DNA of 15,189 nt from an uncultured Lachnospiraceae bacterium. GTDB taxonomy: Bacteria; Bacillota; Clostridia; Lachnospirales; Lachnospiraceae. The DNA is taken from positions 1 to 15,189 of the forward strand of contig CAMNQN010000058.1 of NCBI GenBank assembly GCA_946549155.1. The letters are read 5' to 3'. The notes under the pieces are model-generated. The model worked only from the letters and a program-made list of their open reading frames with translations, did not search any database and had not been told where the DNA came from. Of the stretch, positions 1 through 5,139 are shown piece by piece; positions within the stretch are counted from its first letter, which is position 1, and each line of letters starts with the position of its first letter. The position numbers were made by a program, and so were the translations under genes.

Positions 1-1
1 T

Positions 2-256
2 CTGGGTACAGCCCTGATGATGGCCTCCACCCGGGGACAGATACACACCGGGATTCTGATGCTGCTGGCCTACTCCCTGGGCCTGGGAATCCCCTTCCTG
101 ATCAGTGCTCTGCTGATTGACCGGCTGAAGAATGCTTTCCAGTTTATCAAAAAGAACTATCCCACCATTAATTTCGTCTGCGGTCTTTTCCTGATTCTGA
201 CAGGTATTCTCATGGCCACAGGATTGCTGGGAAAATTCTTGACGCTGCTGAGCTGA
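2..256 (+). CDS. CcdA-family cytochrome c biogenesis / thiol-disulfide transporter, C-terminal part (gene starts before the window)
   Basis: The reading frame is open from the left edge to a TGA stop, so this is the last 84 residues of a longer membrane protein. Two hydrophobic segments are visible. One carries the GLGIPF motif, with the helix-breaking Gly and Pro typical of the DsbD/CcdA transmembrane domain; the other starts near NFVCGLFLILTG. CcdA proteins carry electrons from cytoplasmic thioredoxin across the membrane to extracytoplasmic thiol proteins. The next gene on the same strand encodes a membrane-anchored TlpA-type thioredoxin, its usual partner, which supports the call. The redox-active cysteine region of the N-terminal half lies outside the window and cannot be checked. 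The family is fairly sure; the exact substrate is unknown. Confidence 0.8.
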   Translation: MGTALMMASTRGQIHTGILMLLAYSLGLGIPFLISALLIDRLKNAFQFIKKNYPTINFVCGLFLILTGILMATGLLGKFLTLLS

Positions 257-327
257 GAACACCAAAGGCAGGGCTGAGCCGTCGCGATAAGCCATCCATA
301 ACAGCCCTTTCATTCTAAAATATACAA

Positions 328-345
328 GCCGCTCCCTGAAGCGGC
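328..345 (+). other. Small hairpin in the leader of the TlpA-type gene
   Basis: GCCGCT (328-333) and AGCGGC (340-345) form a perfect 6-bp stem with a 6-nt loop, a few bases before the ribosome binding site CGGAGAA. Further upstream, AGGGCTG (about 268-274) and CAGCCCT (about 302-308) could pair across a long loop. There is no T-tract, so neither is a classical terminator. They may tune expression of the second gene of the pair relative to ccdA; this is inference. Confidence 0.3.
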
Positions 346-360
346 GGAACGGAGAATCTT

Positions 361-1005
361 ATGAAAAAGAAAATAAGCGTTTTAGCCGGATTTCTGGCAC
401 TGATACTGCTGCTGGCAGCTGCCGGCGTTCTCTATCAAAAATTAAGCAAGAATGCCGCTCCTGGAAACTTTATGCAGGAAACGCCCCAAACGGAAGAAAT
501 CACTGAGAGGACATCCTCCGTAAAGGACAGGGAATACAGCGATTTTCCATCCGAAATTTCCAACGCCCCGGAAACGGAAGCCCCCTCCCATGCCGCCCCG
601 GATTTTACCGTGCTGGATCAAAATGGCGAGGAGGTACGCCTGTCCGATTATAAAGGGACTCCCATCATTGTAAACTTTTGGGCAAGCTGGTGTCCGCCCT
701 GCAAAAATGAGATGCCGGATTTCCAAAACGCCTATGAAACATACGGGGACCGTATTCAGTTTATGATGGTCGACCTCACCGACGGCTCCCGGGAAACCAC
801 AGAATCAGCCGCCGCCCACATCAAGGACAACGGCTACACATTTCCGGTATTTTTCGACACAAAGAGCAGCGCCGCCATTGCCTACGACACTTCCTCCATC
901 CCGGCTTCCTATTTCATCGACAGGGACGGCAATCTGGCTGCCTATGCAGTGGGCATGATAGACGCTGATTCCCTGGAAAAGGGAATCCAAATGCTTCTGC
1001 CTTAA
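361..1005 (+). CDS. Membrane-anchored TlpA-family thiol-disulfide oxidoreductase (214 aa)
   Basis: An N-terminal basic stretch (MKKK) and one hydrophobic segment (about residues 5-25) form a signal anchor. A Ser/Glu/Pro-rich linker (about 30-78) leads to a thioredoxin fold (about 79-214). The active site is W110-C111-P-P-C114, and SSIPASYF carries the expected cis-proline (P181) opposite it. The APDF start and the LSDYKG segment before the active site are typical of the AhpC/TSA-Redoxin/TlpA group. It should act outside the membrane as a disulfide reductase, recharged by the CcdA-type protein encoded just upstream on the same strand. The ATG is preceded by CGGAGAA at suitable spacing. A 104-nt spacer with hairpins separates the two genes, and I see no confident promoter there, so they may share a transcript. 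The reduced target is unknown. Confidence 0.88.
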   Translation: MKKKISVLAGFLALILLLAAAGVLYQKLSKNAAPGNFMQETPQTEEITERTSSVKDREYSDFPSEISNAPETEAPSHAAPDFTVLDQNGEEVRLSDYKGTPIIVNFWASWCPPCKNEMPDFQNAYETYGDRIQFMMVDLTDGSRETTESAAAHIKDNGYTFPVFFDTKSSAAIAYDTSSIPASYFIDRDGNLAAYAVGMIDADSLEKGIQMLLP

Positions 1006-1040
1006 TCACAGCACTCCAAGACCCCAGGGGCGGGACAGCT

Positions 1041-1679
1041 TCAGCATTTTCCTGCCGACACACAGATATCCGCCAGACAGCATTTATCACAGTAAGGCTT
1101 TGTCCGGGCGGTACAGACCTCCCGGCCATGGTATACCAGCCGGTGGCAGAAATCGCTGCCCTCCTGGGGCGGAATGATCTTCCAGAGCGCCATCTCCACC
1201 TTCTTGGGCTCCTTGATTCCATCCACCAGACCGATACGGTTCGTCAGCCGGATACAGTGGGTATCCGTCACAATAGCCGGTTTTCCAAACACATCCCCCA
1301 TAATCAGATTGGCGCTTTTCCGTCCCACACCCGGAAGCTTTAACAGGGCGTCAAAATTTTCGGGCACCTTTCCGCCGTACTGTTCTTTTAAAATTTTCAT
1401 GCAGGCACTGATATCCCTGGCCTTGCTTTTCCCCAGACCACAGGGCTTCACAATCTTCTCAATTTCCTCCGGCGCGGCCTCCGCCAGGGCATCCACATCC
1501 GGATATCGGGCAAACAAATCTTCCACCACCACATTCACCCGGGCATCCGTACACTGGGCTGCCAGCCGGACGCTCACTAAAAGCTTCCATGCCTGGTCGT
1601 AGTCCAGGGTACAGCCTGCATCCGGATATTCCTGTTTCAGACGTTCGATCACTTCTAATGCCAATTCCTGTTTTGTCAT
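1041..1679 (-). CDS. nth: Endonuclease III, DNA glycosylase/AP lyase (212 aa)
   Basis: This is a base-excision repair enzyme that removes oxidised pyrimidines and cleaves abasic sites by beta-elimination. The helix-hairpin-helix motif LPGVGRKSAN contains the catalytic lysine (K121), and VTDTH carries the catalytic aspartate (D139). Four C-terminal cysteines (C189, C197, C200, C206) match the [4Fe-4S] loop, but the first spacing is seven residues rather than the six of the E. coli enzyme. Length is normal for the family. The frame is open further upstream, but I chose the ATG at 1679 because GAGGAG (1685-1690) lies 5 nt before it and the protein then begins like other Nth proteins. It is convergent with the TlpA-type gene and lies 49 nt after a small unknown gene that may share its transcript. 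Confidence 0.95.
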   Translation of the reverse strand: MTKQELALEVIERLKQEYPDAGCTLDYDQAWKLLVSVRLAAQCTDARVNVVVEDLFARYPDVDALAEAAPEEIEKIVKPCGLGKSKARDISACMKILKEQYGGKVPENFDALLKLPGVGRKSANLIMGDVFGKPAIVTDTHCIRLTNRIGLVDGIKEPKKVEMALWKIIPPQEGSDFCHRLVYHGREVCTARTKPYCDKCCLADICVSAGKC

Positions 1680-1684
1680 TTTTT

Positions 1685-1690
1685 CTCCTC
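1685..1690 (-). promoter_or_regulatory. Ribosome binding site that fixes the nth start
   Basis: GAGGAG on the minus strand, 5 nt before the ATG at 1679. It argues against the 43-codon N-terminal extension that stays open to 1808. Confidence 0.75.
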
Positions 1691-1728
1691 TGTAAAATAG
1701 CTCGTTTTTTATATAATAAAGCTTTCCC

Positions 1729-2001
1729 TCAAAAATGTCCAGTACATCGGGCCGCCTTTCTGTGACACAGAATGTCCCCATAAATATCCGCAATACTATA
1801 AATTTCATTCTTGGGATACTCCCTGGTATTTAGAAAAATCATATCCTCCACAACCACTGCATATCTTTGTTCCTGGAACACCAGGTCAAAGTAGCTGTAT
1901 ACCACCATATTGAAATATCTTTCTGTAACTTTTACGTTCTCCCTGAATTTGTAATCTGACCATTTCCCTTTCAAAACTGTTTCTCTCCCATTCCAATCCA
2001 C
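1729..2001 (-). CDS. Small hypothetical protein (90 aa), GTG start
   Basis: I do not recognise this protein. It begins with GTG at 2001, with a modest purine-rich GAGAG about 8 nt upstream, and a perfect TATAAT box lies a short distance before that. The first 70 residues look like a compact soluble protein rich in aromatic and beta-prone residues (YFNMVVYSYFDLVF, RYAVVVEDMIFL), with no signal peptide or membrane segment. The last 15 residues (HRKAARCTGHF) look less protein-like. An overlapping frame, open across 1680-1808, continues plausibly into the nth gene, so a frameshift near the 3' end is possible. The gene precedes nth by 49 nt on the same strand. The call rests on the promoter, the ORF length in AT-rich surroundings, and operon position. 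Confidence 0.5.
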   Translation of the reverse strand: MDWNGRETVLKGKWSDYKFRENVKVTERYFNMVVYSYFDLVFQEQRYAVVVEDMIFLNTREYPKNEIYSIADIYGDILCHRKAARCTGHF

Positions 2002-2024
2002 ACTTTTTCTCTCGAGATGTGGCC

Positions 2025-2030
2025 ATTATA
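2025..2030 (-). promoter_or_regulatory. -10 box (TATAAT) for the small ORF and probably nth
   Basis: A perfect TATAAT on the minus strand would start transcription about 15-20 nt before the GTG at 2001. No good TTGACA-like box lies at 16-18 bp upstream; the nearest, TTGTTA, is too far at 22 bp. The upstream flank is very AT-rich. Confidence 0.4.
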
Positions 2031-2186
2031 AGAAATGGGGAGAAATAAAACGTAACAAAATTTTAATTTTATTTATATTTTTGAAATATTTTCGTAATAA
2101 TTCGACATGAAATCACAAAAAAATAACCGTTACAGCTTTTTCGACATTTTTCAAGTCGGTAAAACACGATTTAAACTCAAAGCCAT

Positions 2187-2453
2187 TCAGATATGCTGTT
2201 CAAAACGGCTGAGATAGGTCTGATTCAGCCAGACAGTGACCTCCGCCAGCCCCTCCGCGTTAAAATCAAAATAGGCAGCCTCCTTTTTTTCGTCCGGCGT
2301 TTTTTCCAGACAATAGGGGCCCGGATAGACCACCACCTTAATTTTGTCCTCCTCCTTACAGATCATGTAGCGCATAGTTTTCCATGACCCTGTGAATCGT
2401 TCCTTTTTCAAAAAAGGAAGCGACAGCATCCCTTTTAAAGAAATTTCATCCAT
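2187..2453 (-). CDS. Small conserved-looking hypothetical protein (88 aa)
   Basis: I do not recognise a named family. The start is well supported: AGGAGG sits 6-7 nt before the ATG at 2453. The protein is soluble, with no signal peptide or membrane segment. It is rich in charged residues, with a beta-prone centre (DKIKVVVYPGPYCLE), an acidic/basic loop (TPDEKKEAAYF) and a C-terminal amphipathic stretch ending at TYLSRFEQHI. It is divergent from the XRE-type regulator gene across 223 bp of AT-rich DNA, so the regulator might control it; that is inference from position only. It resembles in style many short uncharacterised cytoplasmic proteins of Lachnospiraceae. No function is assigned. Confidence 0.7.
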   Translation of the reverse strand: MDEISLKGMLSLPFLKKERFTGSWKTMRYMICKEEDKIKVVVYPGPYCLEKTPDEKKEAAYFDFNAEGLAEVTVWLNQTYLSRFEQHI

Positions 2454-2483
2454 AATTTCCTCCTGCTTCTTTCTGCATAATAG

Positions 2484-2494
2484 GGTTCCGAACC
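2484..2494. promoter_or_regulatory. Short inverted repeat, possible operator
   Basis: GGTTC-C-GAACC is a perfect 5-bp inverted repeat with one central base, about 31 bp upstream of the start of the 88-aa gene. It lies in the spacer between that gene and the divergent XRE-type regulator. Its size fits a dimeric HTH site, but no second copy was seen near the regulator's own start. Low confidence. Confidence 0.25.
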
Positions 2495-2602
2495 GAATCT
2501 GTCTCCCATTATTTTCAGAATATTTATATATTTTCTATTAATTTTCTGTATTTTTATCAAAAATATAAAATATTTTCTCTTTGTCTCATTTTTACAACCA
2601 AC

Positions 2603-2631
2603 TTGTCATTCCAATGAATGTAAAATCTAAA
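2603..2631 (+). promoter_or_regulatory. Candidate promoter of the XRE-type gene
   Basis: TTGTCA (2603-2608), a 17-bp spacer and TCTAAA (2626-2631) give a plausible but weak sigma-A promoter. The spacer holds most of a small inverted repeat, CATTC-CAAT-GAATG (2607-2620), which could be an autoregulatory operator. An alternative -10 box, TATAAA at 2645-2650, has no matching -35. Confidence 0.3.
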
Positions 2632-2676
2632 AATAGCAAACTACTATAAAATAAAAACGTTCAAAGGAGTTTTTCT

Positions 2677-2928
2677 ATGCCAAAACCACTTCGCCAATCA
2701 AAAGAAAAAAATCTGATTCGCAGGCAGGTAATCGCTCTCCGAAAGGCCCAGGGACTTTCCCAGCGCGACCTGGCCTACAAACTCCAACTGGCCGGATATG
2801 ATATCGATAAGAATTTGATCACCCGAATCGAAACTGGGAAACGCTATGTAACTGATATTGAATTGAAAGCACTGGCGGACTTCTTCGAAGTCTCCTACGA
2901 GTTCCTCATAGACGGCCCCTGCGAATAA
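2677..2928 (+). CDS. XRE/Cro-type helix-turn-helix DNA-binding protein (83 aa)
   Basis: Almost the whole protein is one HTH_3-type domain. It has an N-terminal basic helix (residues 5-25, LIRRQVIALRKAQG), the first HTH helix LSQRDLAYKLQ (about 27-37), and the recognition helix region NLITRIETGKR (about 46-56). The last part is the common IELKALADFFEVSYEFLI stretch (61-78). No ligand-binding or peptidase domain follows, so it is a minimal transcriptional regulator. AAAGGAG lies 7-8 nt before the ATG. It is divergent from an 88-aa unknown gene and followed by inverted repeats but no clear U-tract terminator. The family is sure from sequence; targets are unknown. No toxin partner is adjacent, so an antitoxin role is not supported. 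Confidence 0.88.
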   Translation: MPKPLRQSKEKNLIRRQVIALRKAQGLSQRDLAYKLQLAGYDIDKNLITRIETGKRYVTDIELKALADFFEVSYEFLIDGPCE

Positions 2929-2955
2929 ACGGCCATTTTCTCCGGGGACTGTACA

Positions 2956-2994
2956 CGGATTTGTAACAAAAGTGTGCTTCACGGCACAAATCCG
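2956..2994. repeat. Inverted repeat downstream of the XRE-type gene
   Basis: CGGATTTGT (2956-2964) and ACAAATCCG (2986-2994) are a perfect 9-bp inverted repeat around a 21-nt centre, 28 nt after the regulator's stop codon. No T-tract follows on either strand, so it is not a standard intrinsic terminator. Confidence 0.5.
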
Positions 2995-2998
2995 GCAC

Positions 2999-3024
2999 GG
3001 GAAACGCTTTCATCAGCGTTTCCC
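2999..3024. repeat. Perfect 10-bp hairpin downstream of the XRE-type gene
   Basis: GGGAAACGCT (2999-3008), a 6-nt loop TTCATC and AGCGTTTCCC (3015-3024) form an uninterrupted 10-bp stem. It starts only 4 nt after the preceding inverted repeat. The stem is strong enough to stop or stabilise a transcript, but no U-tract follows it. It may end the regulator's message or protect a 3' end. Confidence 0.55.
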
Positions 3025-3079
3025 TGGATATCCCGCCGGGAGCTTCTTATCGTAGCGGAAAGCAAAATTTTCGTATGAT

Positions 3080-3118
3080 AAAAGCAAAATCCGAGCGACC
3101 TCTTTCGGTCTCTCGGAT
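3080..3118 (-). terminator. Rho-independent terminator of the tRNA operon
   Basis: On the minus strand, ATCCGAG-A-GACC and GGTC-G-CTCGGAT form a 12-position stem with one internal mismatch around a short loop (3089-3118). TTTTGCTTTT follows. It starts about 10 nt after the tRNA-Met 3' end, as expected for the end of the tRNA transcript. Confidence 0.8.
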
Positions 3119-3127
3119 CTTATCAAG

Positions 3128-3201
3128 TAGCGGAAGGGAGACTTGAACTCTCGACACCACGGGTATGAACCGTGTGCTCTAGCCAGCTGAGCTATTCCGC
3201 C
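3128..3201 (-). tRNA. tRNA-Met (anticodon CAT), elongator type
   Basis: The 74-nt cloverleaf is complete. The acceptor stem is GGCGGAA/TTCCGCT with a G1-U72 wobble, the D arm is GCTC...GAGC, the anticodon stem CACGG/CCGTG holds loop TTCATAC, and the T arm contains GTTCAAGTC. The discriminator is A, and CCA is not encoded (CTT follows). The anticodon stem lacks the three G-C pairs of initiator tRNA and position 1 is not unpaired, so it is most likely the elongator. A tRNA-Ile with lysidine-modified CAT is less likely but cannot be excluded by eye. It lies 18 nt after tRNA-Val in the same transcript. Confidence 0.93.
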
Positions 3202-3219
3202 ATATTTAATTGATATCTA

Positions 3220-3292
3220 TGGGGCCTATAGGGCTCGAACCTATGACCCTCTGCTTGTAAGGCAGATGCTCTCCCAGCTGAGCTAAGACCCC
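3220..3292 (-). tRNA. tRNA-Val (anticodon TAC)
   Basis: The 73-nt cloverleaf has acceptor stem GGGGTCT/AGGCCCC with one wobble pair, D arm GCTC...GAGC, anticodon stem TCTGC/GCAGA around loop CTTACAA, and T arm ATAGG/CCTAT with loop TTCGAGC. The discriminator is A and CCA is not encoded. Anticodon TAC reads valine codons. It is the first gene of a two-tRNA operon with tRNA-Met. Confidence 0.95.
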
Positions 3293-3334
3293 ATATGGTA
3301 GCAGGTTCAGGTGATAACCTCAACCCGCTTCGCC

Positions 3335-3364
3335 ATTATACTATTAAACCCTACTAAAAGTCAA
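3335..3364 (-). promoter_or_regulatory. Strong sigma-A promoter of the tRNA operon
   Basis: On the minus strand, TTGACT (3359-3364), an 18-bp spacer and a perfect TATAAT (3335-3340) lie upstream of tRNA-Val. The DNA just before the -35 box (about 3368-3400) is almost pure A and T and could serve as an UP element, as is common for stable RNA genes. The leader contains an imperfect hairpin, GGTTGAGGT/ACCTGAACC, that may mark 5' processing. Confidence 0.85.
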
Positions 3365-3404
3365 GCACTTTTTTTAATATTTTTAAAAATTTTAAAAATT
3401 CCGC

Positions 3405-4082
3405 CTACTCCCGGACATATACGCCGTTCATCGGGGATTCACTGGCATCGAAATCCTCCTCACTGAGCACAGAAACCTTAATGTCTGTACCGGAATAATT
3501 GAATACCACCACATGATAGTCATCCCCATTGTAGGTCGCCTGGTTTCCATCCAGCGCTGCGCTGCCGGAAATACCTGCATTGGCAAAGGAGAAAGAGATG
3601 GTCCGCGCATCCACCATAGACACTGTCAGAGTCTCATCGTTCTCATTCTGATAAGTACCCGCCCATCCCTCGTTGTCCGCTGTCTGATCCGTTTGCTCCT
3701 CCAGGGCATCCAACTGTTCATCTGATAAATTTTCCTCCGGGGCAAAGGCTTCTGTCTCCTGCTCTTCCTCGTCCTCCACTGACACACCTCCCTCGAAGGC
3801 CATACCGTCATCCGCTGCCGCGGCTCCCGGAATCTCCCCTCCGGCCTCTGCCGTACCGCCGGCCCCTGCCAGAGATGTATCGCCGGCGGATCCCCCACCG
3901 GCCTGCTCTGCTGTTCCTTCACCATTTCCTCCGGACGATGCAATGGTACCGCTGCCGGAGACTGCGGAATTGGAATTACTTCCCGTTCCGGCACTGCTGT
4001 TTCCTGAATCTGCCTGCGTACAGGCTGTCAATACTGCTGCCGCAAAAGCAGCCGTCATAAATATTCCCATTCTTTTTTTCAT
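3405..4082 (-). CDS. Secreted lipoprotein with Ser/Gly-rich linker, function unknown (225 aa)
   Basis: The N-terminus is a clear lipoprotein signal: basic MKKR, a hydrophobic stretch, and lipobox LTAC with C21 as the lipidated cysteine. A low-complexity Gly/Ser/Ala linker follows (about 22-92), then an acidic Glu/Asp-rich stretch (about 100-137). A small beta-rich domain ends the protein (about 138-225), with GTYQNENDETLTVSM, YHVVVFNYSG and MNGVYVRE. The repeated pattern in that domain suggests one small barrel or sandwich, but I cannot name a family. GGAGGAA (4088-4094) precedes the ATG by 5 nt. That ribosome site lies inside the end of an upstream 41-codon ORF whose stop is only 2 nt before this ATG, so the two may be translationally coupled. 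No terminator is evident before the downstream tRNA promoter. Confidence 0.85.
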   Translation of the reverse strand: MKKRMGIFMTAAFAAAVLTACTQADSGNSSAGTGSNSNSAVSGSGTIASSGGNGEGTAEQAGGGSAGDTSLAGAGGTAEAGGEIPGAAAADDGMAFEGGVSVEDEEEQETEAFAPEENLSDEQLDALEEQTDQTADNEGWAGTYQNENDETLTVSMVDARTISFSFANAGISGSAALDGNQATYNGDDYHVVVFNYSGTDIKVSVLSEEDFDASESPMNGVYVRE

Positions 4083-4084
4083 AA

Positions 4085-4210
4085 CTATTCCTCCGCTTTA
4101 TACCGCCCCAGCGTCGCTGCCGCCAGGCTGTGTGGCCGGAAAGCTTTCGCAATATCCGCTTTTTGTTTTGCCCGACCGGCCTCCTGATATCCGGCTTTTG
4201 CTTTACCCAT
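4085..4210 (-). CDS. Candidate small basic protein (41 aa), coupled to the lipoprotein gene
   Basis: The ORF runs from ATG at 4210 to TAG at 4085, ending two bases before the lipoprotein's ATG. AGGGTGG (4215-4221) lies 4 nt before the start and is a usable if imperfect Shine-Dalgarno. The peptide is rich in Ala, Lys and Arg (MGKAKAGYQEAGRAKQ, then DIAKAFRPHSLAAATLGRY), has no hydrophobic segment and would be cytoplasmic. The stop-start arrangement, with the next gene's ribosome site inside the ORF's last codons, is typical of translational coupling. The frame stays open upstream to 4423, but that part overlaps the RAYT-like gene and lacks a ribosome site, so I use the internal start. It could still be a chance ORF or a leader peptide; no family is recognised. 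Confidence 0.5.
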   Translation of the reverse strand: MGKAKAGYQEAGRAKQKADIAKAFRPHSLAAATLGRYKAEE

Positions 4211-4337
4211 TTTACCACCCTTTCCCGTTTTTGTCACAGACTTCCGAAAAAATTCAGAAACTTTTAACTTCCGGTTCTGCCCCACAGGGAAAGGGAAAAC
4301 GAGCTTTACCGGATTCCCCATCCGGGCCAGCCCTCCC

Positions 4338-4868
4338 TCAGTCTTCCCTCCGGTGATACCGCAAAAACGTCGTCCGGCTTTTGAGCGGATCATCAGAAAA
4401 ATAGGACAGAAGCGAACGCTCATCCAGACCAGGCCACTGGTATCCTCCCCGGTAGGTCTGATAGCTGCTCCACCAGTAATCCCTCATCTGTTTTACACAG
4501 CCCGACTCCAACGGCGTCCGATGGATATACCGGCAAAGCTGCTGTACCTCCTTCTTTCCCTTTATCTCCCGGCAGCTTATTTCTGCCTCCCGCAGGGACA
4601 ATCCTTCTTCCTTCAGGAAATTTTTGCAGTTTTTCAGCATTTTCGACGCGGCCTCTTTTGTCTCCTGCGTTCCCCGGCCCTGAAGCAAAAAATGTGCCTC
4701 GGCATCCAAAATGGAAAACGCCATCACACTGATGCGCTCTTCCTTCCGAGAACCAAGGGCGAAATCAAGAAATTTCTTTTTATCCTTTTCGTCAGCAAGT
4801 ATGCTGTCCCGAAATTTTAGAAATGTGTAAAAGACATGCGCACCCTCTTTTGTTTCCATACGTGACAT
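4338..4868 (-). CDS. IS200-like (Y1_Tnp/RAYT-type) protein, diverged, 176 aa
   Basis: The sequence has the layout of single-domain REP-associated tyrosine transposases. It has an N-terminal strand segment (HVFYTFLKFRDSILADE), a central ILDAEAHFLLQ where the family has PNHVHLLL, and a C-terminal CRYIHRTPLESGCV...DYWWSSYQTY matching the family's YIHxNP...DYxWSSY stretch. The HUH metal-binding motif therefore reads E57-A58-H59: one His is lost. The tyrosine in RYIH (Y114) remains. Family members nick and move single-stranded hairpin DNA; this one may be inactive or repurposed. I start at ATG 4868, preceded by GGAAGGAG; an upstream in-frame ATG at 4943 would put the promoter inside the gene. No inverted repeats or target duplications mark it as a mobile unit. 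The family call rests on motif similarity, so confidence is moderate. Confidence 0.62.
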   Translation of the reverse strand: MSRMETKEGAHVFYTFLKFRDSILADEKDKKKFLDFALGSRKEERISVMAFSILDAEAHFLLQGRGTQETKEAASKMLKNCKNFLKEEGLSLREAEISCREIKGKKEVQQLCRYIHRTPLESGCVKQMRDYWWSSYQTYRGGYQWPGLDERSLLSYFSDDPLKSRTTFLRYHRRED

Positions 4869-4881
4869 AGAAATGTTTTCT

Positions 4882-4897
4882 CCTTCCTTCTGGAAGG
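4882..4897 (-). promoter_or_regulatory. Hairpin overlapping the ribosome binding site of the RAYT-like gene
   Basis: On the minus strand, CCTTCC-AGAA-GGAAGG is a perfect 6-bp stem with a 4-nt loop. Its 3' arm is most of the Shine-Dalgarno GGAAGGAG for the ATG at 4868. Folding would hide the ribosome site and keep translation low. Confidence 0.45.
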
Positions 4898-4933
4898 GTT
4901 CTGATCCTAATTCCGCCCTCCCTCTGCTTAACC

Positions 4934-4962
4934 ATCTTATCATTTGTACATAGTTTATTCAA
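4934..4962 (-). promoter_or_regulatory. Promoter of the RAYT-like gene
   Basis: On the minus strand, TTGAAT (4957-4962), a 17-bp spacer and TAAGAT (4934-4939) with an extended -10 TGA just before it. Transcription would begin near 4927, about 60 nt before the chosen start codon, which supports ATG 4868 over the in-frame ATG at 4943. Confidence 0.55.
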
Positions 4963-5067
4963 CATTTCTTTTCTATCTGCGGCAATGTATGACATTTTTT
5001 ATGTCCTTTCCCTGCCGTTTTTTGGAGTGCACAAAAATGGAGCAAAAAGCGGCGAACTGCGGCGTTT

Positions 5068-5113
5068 TCAAAAAATAAAAAACCGGGGCTGTCTTAAAAT
5101 GACAGCCCCGGTT
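5068..5113 (-). terminator. Strong rho-independent terminator of the capA-end operon
   Basis: AACCGGGGCTGTC (5081-5093) and GACAGCCCCGGTT (5101-5113) form a perfect 13-bp stem with a 7-nt loop. On the minus strand it is followed by TTTTTTATTTTTT. It lies 27 nt after the stop codon of the CapA-family gene and should end the four-gene transcript that starts near 15050. Confidence 0.93.
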
Positions 5114-5139
5114 TTCCCGACATCCGGTGCCCACCGGTA

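Noticed and set aside
1680..1808. N-terminal extension of endonuclease III by 43 codons
   Set aside because: A good GAGGAG site lies just before the internal ATG at 1679, the shorter protein has the normal family length, and the extension overlaps the 90-aa ORF.
4211..4423. 112-aa ORF extending the small 41-aa protein upstream
   Set aside because: The upstream part overlaps the RAYT-like gene in another frame, has no ribosome site and looks like out-of-frame translation.
5081..5113. 13-bp palindrome as a REP element linked to the nearby RAYT-like gene
   Set aside because: It sits 27 nt after the capA stop and has a T-tract on the same strand, so a transcription terminator explains it; only one copy is in the window.
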